A stretch of DNA of 9,828 nucleotides from UBA9715 sp045629845 (lineage in GTDB: Bacteria; Actinomycetota; Coriobacteriia; Coriobacteriales; Eggerthellaceae), in NCBI GenBank assembly GCA_045629845.1, contig JAZQRZ010000131.1, positions 1-9,828 on the forward strand, given 5' to 3'. The position numbers were made by a program, and so were the translations under genes. The notes below the pieces were generated by a model that did not search any database, was not told the DNA's origin, and worked only from the letters and a program-made list of their open reading frames with translations. Shown piece by piece: positions 1-5,400 of this stretch; position 1 is the first letter of the stretch, and each line of letters opens with the position of its first letter.

Positions 1-1
1 T

Positions 2-790
2 GGCCCACAGAACGACATGGCTACGATCCGACTTTTCTTCAACGTCAACCTGCCCGAGAACTTCCGGCAGCCTTTCTTCTCGCGTACGGCGTCGGAGTTT
101 TGGAAGCGCTGGCACATCACGCTCGGTACCTGGTTTAAGGACTACGTGTATTACCCCGTTTCGCTATCGGCGCCCTGCAAGCAACTCACATCCGCGGCGC
201 GCAAGAAGCTCGGCGTTCGCTACGGACCCCTGCTGGCAAGCTCAGTTGCACTCCTATGCGTGTGGGTGGGCAACGGCCTTTGGCATGGTTCTGGTTCGCA
301 GTACCTGTTCTTTGGCCTGTACTATTTCGTGATGATTATGGCCGGCGGTCTCATTGAACCTGTCGTTCAGAATGCTGCCGTGCGGTTTAATGTTAACCGC
401 GATAGCATTCCTTACCGCGCGTTCCAGATTGCTCGTACGCTCGTCATCGTGTTCGTCGGCGAGCTGTTCTTCAGGGCTAACGGCCTGGACGCCGGCTTGG
501 CGATGTTCACGACTATGGTCACCAACTTCTCGCTTGATGCGTTCACACAAGGCACCGTGTTTTCAATTGGTCTTGATGCGCAAGACTTCCTTATCGTCGC
601 AATCATGGTGGTCGTCCTGCTCGTCGTAGGAATCATCAAGGAGCGAGGATGTGACATCTCTATTTCGATGTCGAAGTTGAACGCGCTAGTCCGATGGGGG
701 ACCTGGGTGTCCTTGCTGTTCGTCACCATGGTCTTTGGGGCCTACGGAGCGGGCTATATCCCCGTAGATCCCATGTACGCTCAGTTCTAA
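2..790 (+). CDS. MBOAT-family O-acyltransferase (AlgI/DltB-like), 5'-truncated by window edge
   Basis: Membrane-bound O-acyltransferase that would pass an acyl (often acetyl) group across the membrane for modification of an exported glycan or wall polymer. About 263 C-terminal residues are visible; family members are usually 450-500 residues. Seen: the family signature FWKRWHITLGTWFKDYVYYP (about nt 98-157), then GLWHG with the invariant histidine codon at 284-286, a GELFFRA segment (about nt 458-480) typical of the C-terminal part, and four or five hydrophobic helices. The frame is open back to base 2, and 'NDMA' just before LPENF matches the conserved run preceding this block in AlgI/DltB. 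The ATG at 17 is therefore internal, and no Shine-Dalgarno precedes it. The stop overlaps the ribosome site of the SGNH gene, so the two are co-translated. Family assignment is firm; the acceptor polymer cannot be read from the sequence. Confidence 0.92.
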   Translation, partial: GPQNDMATIRLFFNVNLPENFRQPFFSRTASEFWKRWHITLGTWFKDYVYYPVSLSAPCKQLTSAARKKLGVRYGPLLASSVALLCVWVGNGLWHGSGSQYLFFGLYYFVMIMAGGLIEPVVQNAAVRFNVNRDSIPYRAFQIARTLVIVFVGELFFRANGLDAGLAMFTTMVTNFSLDAFTQGTVFSIGLDAQDFLIVAIMVVVLLVVGIIKERGCDISISMSKLNALVRWGTWVSLLFVTMVFGAYGAGYIPVDPMYAQF

Positions 791-794
791 GGAA
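788..794 (+). promoter_or_regulatory. Shine-Dalgarno overlapping the upstream stop codon
   Basis: TAAGGAA at 788-794 contains the MBOAT stop TAA (788-790) and an AAGGA-type ribosome site six bases before the ATG at 801. The overlap suggests translational coupling of the acyltransferase and the SGNH protein and supports 801 as the true start. Confidence 0.75.
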
Positions 795-800
795 TTACAT

Positions 801-1775
801 ATGACTGAAATCAAAAGAAGAGGAATTCTGAAAACGACGGGATGTGCCCTGGCTGTCATCGCTACGATAGCGCTTCTGCTGCTGGCATTCTCTCTGCTTT
901 TCTACCCGAAGAACAACCAGCAGGCGTTCGGTATGACCAATGAGGCTGCCAACGGAATCCTTGGCGAGAGGGATAACAGCATAGACGTCCTCTTCATTGG
1001 GGATAGCGAAGCGTACAGCTCGTTTTCGCCCTTGCAAATGTGGGAGGAGCGCGGCTTCACGTCGTACGTCTGCGCGACGAGCCAGCAGCAGCTGCCGTAC
1101 GGAAACACCCTGTTACATCGGGCCACCCAGAGCCAGCGTCCGCGTGTTGTCGTCATCGAGACCAACTCGGTCTATGCGCCGTTTTCTGCAGACGAGGCAA
1201 TGCTCCGGACATTGCAGGACGCCTTTCCCGTTCTCGAATTCCATAACCGATGGAAATCCTTGACTTCGGGCGATCTCTCGAACGATATCTCCAACACGTA
1301 TTCCGATGATATGAAGGGCTTTTATCTGAGCAAAGAGGTGAAAGCCGCAGACGCTACGGGTTATATGGCCCCAAGCGATAAGGTTCAGGAAATACCATTC
1401 CTCAATAGACTGTATTTGCAACACATGGTTGAATATTGCCGCTCGATTGGGGCGGAGCCCCTTCTTGTTAGCACGCCGAGCACGGTTTGCTGGAATACCG
1501 CCCGACACAACGGCATGGCAGCATTTGCCCATGAGCTGGGTGTCGGCTACCTCGATTTGAACACCGGGCCGACCAAGGTTGACATCAATTGGTCTGCTGA
1601 AACGCGCGATGCAGGTGACCACTTGAATCTCTCCGGGGCGCAGAAGGTGTCGAACTACCTAGGCGCTTATCTCTCGAGGTTCTACGATCTTCCCGACCAT
1701 CGCAACGATGGGGCCTTCAGCGCCTGGAATGAGTCGTTGGCGCGATATAAAGGTCAGGTGCAAGGAGTGGAATAG
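801..1775 (+). CDS. Membrane-anchored SGNH/GDSL-hydrolase-like protein, partner of the MBOAT acyltransferase
   Basis: 324 residues. One N-terminal transmembrane helix (about residues 13-36) anchors an extracytoplasmic domain. The SGNH nucleophile block is IGDSEAY, with Asp68-Ser69; a second block, RPRVVVIETN, follows at about residues 113-122, and the C-terminal catalytic block is DAGDHLNLSGA (Asp270, Asp273, His274). In polymer acylation systems such as AlgI/AlgJ-AlgX and DltB/DltD, an SGNH-fold protein beside the MBOAT gene is thought to complete acyl transfer outside the membrane; that role here is inferred from fold and neighbour. Many relatives have GSSH where this protein has GDSE. At 324 residues it is shorter than DltD, and no DltC-type carrier gene lies between the pair, so glycan O-acetylation is more likely than teichoic-acid D-alanylation. 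The start is fixed by the Shine-Dalgarno at 788-794. A terminator lies 210 bases downstream. Confidence 0.85.
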   Translation: MTEIKRRGILKTTGCALAVIATIALLLLAFSLLFYPKNNQQAFGMTNEAANGILGERDNSIDVLFIGDSEAYSSFSPLQMWEERGFTSYVCATSQQQLPYGNTLLHRATQSQRPRVVVIETNSVYAPFSADEAMLRTLQDAFPVLEFHNRWKSLTSGDLSNDISNTYSDDMKGFYLSKEVKAADATGYMAPSDKVQEIPFLNRLYLQHMVEYCRSIGAEPLLVSTPSTVCWNTARHNGMAAFAHELGVGYLDLNTGPTKVDINWSAETRDAGDHLNLSGAQKVSNYLGAYLSRFYDLPDHRNDGAFSAWNESLARYKGQVQGVE

Positions 1776-1859
1776 GACTACGTCATGATTGCTTGTCTCT
1801 TTGCGATTCGTCGTGCTGACTCCGTACTTCATCTCGATTTCCTTTGCGGTCATCGCCAT
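1659..1859 (-). pseudogene. Possible 5' remnant of a small minus-strand gene (antitoxin- or HTH-like N-terminus)
   Basis: On the minus strand GAGG lies eight bases before an ATG (1859-1857). The frame reads MAMTAKEIEMKYGVS, which resembles the N-termini of short antitoxin- or HTH-like proteins (TAKEIxxxYGVS). After about residue 15 (plus position about 1815) the reading stops looking like a protein, then runs antisense through the last 117 bases of the SGNH gene to a stop at 1659. This fits a gene whose start survives but whose body was lost. The resemblance is from memory and the match is short, so chance is a real alternative. Confidence 0.22.
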
Positions 1860-1984
1860 GTCGCTTACCTCGCCATCCCGAGCTCTTTGAGCACCTTCGT
1901 CGCCGGGGCGGGCGGAGCGCTTTAGTGCGAAGCCGATATTGCGCGAAGCGAAATGGAATCCCATCATCTCCACCACGTAACTCC

Positions 1985-2012
1985 AAGACCTCCAACCACG
2001 GAGGTCTTTTTT
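1985..2012 (+). terminator. Strong rho-independent terminator of the acyltransferase operon
   Basis: A perfect 9-bp stem, AAGACCTCC (1985-1993) and GGAGGTCTT (2000-2008), with a 6-base loop, followed by TTTT (2009-2012) that extends the two T of the stem. The T-run lies only on the plus strand, so it ends transcription from the MBOAT-SGNH operon and separates it from the surface-protein genes. Confidence 0.88.
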
Positions 2013-2060
2013 ATGAGCTCCTATCGTCATTGTGTTTCATGTTACGAATTCTGACTAAAG

Positions 2061-2086
2061 CACTCTATGTTGTGGGGGCTAGAGTG
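2061..2086. promoter_or_regulatory. Inverted repeat CACTCTA-N12-TAGAGTG, possible operator or hairpin
   Basis: CACTCTA (2061-2067) is exactly the reverse complement of TAGAGTG (2080-2086), and the half-site centres are 19 bases apart, close to two helical turns. This suits a dimeric regulator; alternatively it is an RNA hairpin followed by a short T-run (GGTTTTG), giving a weak terminator. It is the clearest dyad between the terminator and the start of the giant gene. Confidence 0.35.
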
Positions 2087-2270
2087 GTTTTGTCGCGCAT
2101 CTAGATTTTACGTTTCGTGCTCGTGGCTTCTAGCGCATAAATGTTGGTGTTTATACTCGTATTTTTTCGGAGCTCAGAAAGGGGACATTTTTGAGCGTTT
2201 TTGCCCTCTGAACTGCAAACTGTTATCAACTCGTTACTGCTATCTAAGGCTTAAAACGGTGCTTGCCTCT

Positions 2271-2276
2271 TACAAT
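2271..2276 (+). promoter_or_regulatory. Candidate -10 element (TACAAT) for the giant surface-protein gene
   Basis: TACAAT matches the sigma-70 -10 consensus at five of six positions and would give a leader of roughly 30 bases before the ATG at 2312. The -35 position, around 2248-2253, reads GGCTTA, a poor match. TATACT at 2152-2157 is an alternative with an equally weak -35 and a leader of about 150 bases. Confidence 0.3.
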
Positions 2277-2301
2277 GGTGCTTTAGGCCATCCCTGGGGT
2301 T

Positions 2302-2306
2302 GGAGG
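2302..2306 (+). promoter_or_regulatory. Shine-Dalgarno GGAGG that fixes the start at 2312
   Basis: GGAGG ends five bases before the ATG at 2312. The in-frame TTG at 2300 lies upstream of this site and would put the Shine-Dalgarno inside the coding region, so 2312 is the better start. It yields a compact Tat signal peptide. Confidence 0.85.
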
Positions 2307-2311
2307 CAACC

Positions 2312-2443
2312 ATGCAAGACCGGAACCAGACAGGATTAGCCATCACTCGTCGCGGATTTGTTCAAAGCGCGATTGGGTCTATTATCGTGCTGCCAGCAAT
2401 TGGTGGCGTGGGAATTTTCAGTCAACGACGTGTTGCGCATGCC
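2312..2443 (+). other. Twin-arginine (Tat) signal peptide of the giant surface protein
   Basis: The n-region carries TRRGFVQ at residues 12-18, matching the Tat consensus (S/T)RRxF(L/V)(K/Q). The moderately hydrophobic h-region is residues 19-36, and the c-region has QRRVAHA with predicted cleavage after residue 44. Paired arginines appear both before and after the h-region. Export in folded form through TatABC is the inference. Confidence 0.85.
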
Positions 2444-5400
2444 GCTGTCGGTATCGACGAGATGACCGGTGCGTCGTTCACCAACGAAGGCTATGTGGAA
2501 AAGATCACCGTTATCGACCATACCGAGATGTCTATCGTGGTTGTCGACTCGGCGATAGGCCCACGAGCTTTTGTGCCTGGGGCCAAGGTCAAGTTAACCT
2601 CGCGCTATTGTAAGGATAACCCCCGCTACGAAAACGATACGGTAGAGGGTGTTACCGATGAAGAAGGTAAGGTTATCTTCAGCATTAAACACCTTTCCGA
2701 GAATCCAAATTACTTGCCGTTGGATAAGCTTCCTGAATACGAATTCAACGGTACGATTGAAATTACCTGCGATGGCTACCGCACTTTTAAGACGGCGCTC
2801 ATTCGAATTCATGGTGGCGATATCCTTGTAACTCCTACGCGTGGCATTCAACCAGGCGACCCAGCAGCCTATCCTCATATGATGTCGTTCAATGAGTGGG
2901 ATGTTCTGTATTTCGAAAATGAATTCCTTACAAGCTCGGAAAACAAAGAAGACCAAACGTTTTTTGTGGAAGGCCGCAACTTCGGAAGTGAAGAATGCAC
3001 CGTCATCCTGCGTGAGCAGGGTACTCAAACTGAAGTTATGAGCACGAAGGCTACCCCTCAAGGTGGCACCTTAAAGGCGTCGATGAAACATAAGTTCAGT
3101 TTGCTGGGTGGCGACAAAAGCTTAGAAGTTGACAAGTCTTACGAGCTTGCGGTGCTGCAAGGTGCATTGACGTATGTGTGGCCATTGCAGCTAAGAATGA
3201 AAAAGGGGGTATTGCCGAAGCCGCTTGACGATACGGTTGATTTCAATCCCTTCAATACAGCACTGACAAGCAAAACTGGCCTTGTTATCAAATGGCCAAG
3301 TGGGATCCCAGTTGTTGGTGGCACAACCACCAACGTCCTTGATATTTTTAATTGCAATACGAACGTCTATTTTGATCCGTTCGGTTACGCGCAGCTAACC
3401 GCTACTATTCCCATTTACGGCTATAAGCGAGATAACGGCGAATCTGATGAGCAAGGTTGGGCCCAATACCCCCTAAAATCAGCGTCTGACCAGTACAAAA
3501 AATGGGAGAATGATACTGCTGATATGTGGAAGAAGGCGAAGGATACCTTCAGTAAAAAAGGCGTGTTTAAGCAAACTGAATTCTTCGCGGGCATATCATT
3601 CCAGATTTACTTCCAGGTAGTTGCTGCTCTTAAATGGAATGATGAAAAGCACGTTTTCAGAGGTGAAATAGCTTTGCAGCTTTGCTGCAGCTTAGACTTT
3701 ACCTTATCAGAGCAATTTTTCATTGGCCCTGTTCCGGTAGTTATTGTCTTTACTTTCAACATTACCGCCGTGTTGGCCATGCTGATGGGAATGCATACCG
3801 AACCTGAAGATCCAGGTAAAGATCTTTTCAAGCAGTTGCTTGACTTTTCGTGCTGGACTGTTGCGCCGAGCGATGCTGGCGTTACGCTCACACTTAATTT
3901 GACGCCCACTCTTTCCGTTGGCATTGGCGTGCGCGGTGTTTTGAGTGCTAGCGTACGAGGAAAGATTACTCTAACAGTTTCTGTAATCATTCCTCAGGGT
4001 GTAGAACGAGATGCTCCGGGGCTTAAAGACAAGCCTATTCCGCATTTTATTGCCGCTTGGTCAGCGGCAGTCGACGTTGTTCTTCAGGCCCTTTTTTATA
4101 CGAAGAGCATTCCGCTTTGGAAGCAAGACTACAAAGAGATTAAGAACAACTGGAAGGGTCTTGAACCGCAGGCGATAGACGACTTGGTGGCGATGGCGTC
4201 TGGCGATGAATCGCTTGCTGAGTTTATGGGCAGCATGAAACCCGTGACGCCAGCTATGCTTCAGGGCTCGATTGAATCAACAGGCTTGGCTTCTCAGTCG
4301 ATTAATGCCCAAAGCGTGGACGATGAGCTTACTACGCAGGGCATCTTCAATTGGTCGCTCGTGCGCGGTGAGGATGTATCGACAACTCTTCACGGCCAAA
4401 CGATGAAGTACGCCGTTTATCATTTTCCCGGCCGGAAAAAGGCTTTTGAAGGGATAGATACCGGTTCGACATCAGGCCAGACGCAAGGCATGCCAGCTAA
4501 GGACGCGAAGTCTGGCGGCTCAACTGGTCTGCGTGCTGGTGAACTGGCGCCTGCGGGTGTTCCTGGCGCATCACGTTGGCATCGTGGGACTTCTGTGCGC
4601 TTTGATGACAAACGCGTGTTGTGTTTCGGCGCATCTTCAGATGGACTGACAACTCAGGCGGAAGGTTCTGTTGGGCTTCCCCAACCAGAGGTTGAGGAAG
4701 TTAGACCAACTGGCGGTGTTCGTCCTAAATCCGACGTTATTATTTCGACAGATGGCGATGGAGATCGTCTTATCTACGGCGATCCTCACATCAAGGTTCT
4801 TGATATCCAAACGAACGTAACTAATGGCGGAGAAAGCGTAGGTCTGCGTGCTACTTGTAGTTTCCGCATTGGTGTGGTTCAGCTAAGCGATCAAGGCCCC
4901 ATTCGTTCGCGCATTATCATGACGGTGCTCGATGCCAGTATCGAGTCGTTTGTAGGTATGCAGCGCGTTATCGAGTTTGATATCGATGATGTTGCTGGTA
5001 TTACGCATGACGATTTGTACGACTACGAGTTTGGTCTGGCATTTTCGTCGTATGAAAAGTCGGCGGGTGGCTATGAAGGCAGTGTCGACCAGGTGGAAAT
5101 CGTGATTGTGTCGGGCAAGCGCGCCGCTGGTGAAGGCGATACGAATATTGCTGCTGCAGCTTCAGACTTGTATTTAACCTACCTTAGCTTCTATGCGCAG
5201 GAGTTCCTTACCGAAGATCTTGCTAATTTGGATTATTTCCAACTTACGCTCCCAGCAAATCGAATCACGAATCCCGACGGCGATCCCAGCGATTTACTTC
5301 ATTACATTTCTAATATTAATTGCGTAACAAAGGTTGGATCCGATGGTAGTTCATTGCTCGTAGCCTATCTTGACCGTGCAGCTGAGTCGCAGGCGAAAAT

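Larger units (their letters stand above)
2013..2301. other. Intergenic leader region of the surface-protein cassette
   Basis: About 290 AT-rich bases between the terminator and the giant surface-protein gene. I see no convincing gene. An open frame across 2067-2339 has Cys/Trp-rich, non-protein-like content and no ribosome site. The region holds an inverted repeat (2061-2086) and two -10-like hexamers, TATACT at 2152-2157 and TACAAT at 2271-2276, neither with a good -35 element. Confidence 0.6.

Noticed and set aside
17..790. ATG at 17 as the true start of the MBOAT gene
   Set aside because: The frame is open to the window edge, no Shine-Dalgarno precedes it, and it falls inside the conserved block before LPENF; only the C-terminal half of the family is present.
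1113..1622. Minus-strand 169-codon open frame inside the SGNH gene
   Set aside because: Fully antisense to a gene with clear catalytic blocks; no recognisable protein features.
801..1775. Naming the SGNH gene dltD and the MBOAT gene dltB
   Set aside because: No dltA or dltC is visible, the SGNH protein is shorter than DltD, and the acceptor polymer is unknown.
2300..2311. TTG at 2300 as the start of the giant gene
   Set aside because: GGAGG at 2302-2306 is correctly spaced for the ATG at 2312 and would lie inside the gene if TTG were used.
2067..2339. Plus-strand 90-codon open frame
   Set aside because: Cys/Trp-rich composition, no ribosome site, overlaps the true start region of the giant gene in another frame.
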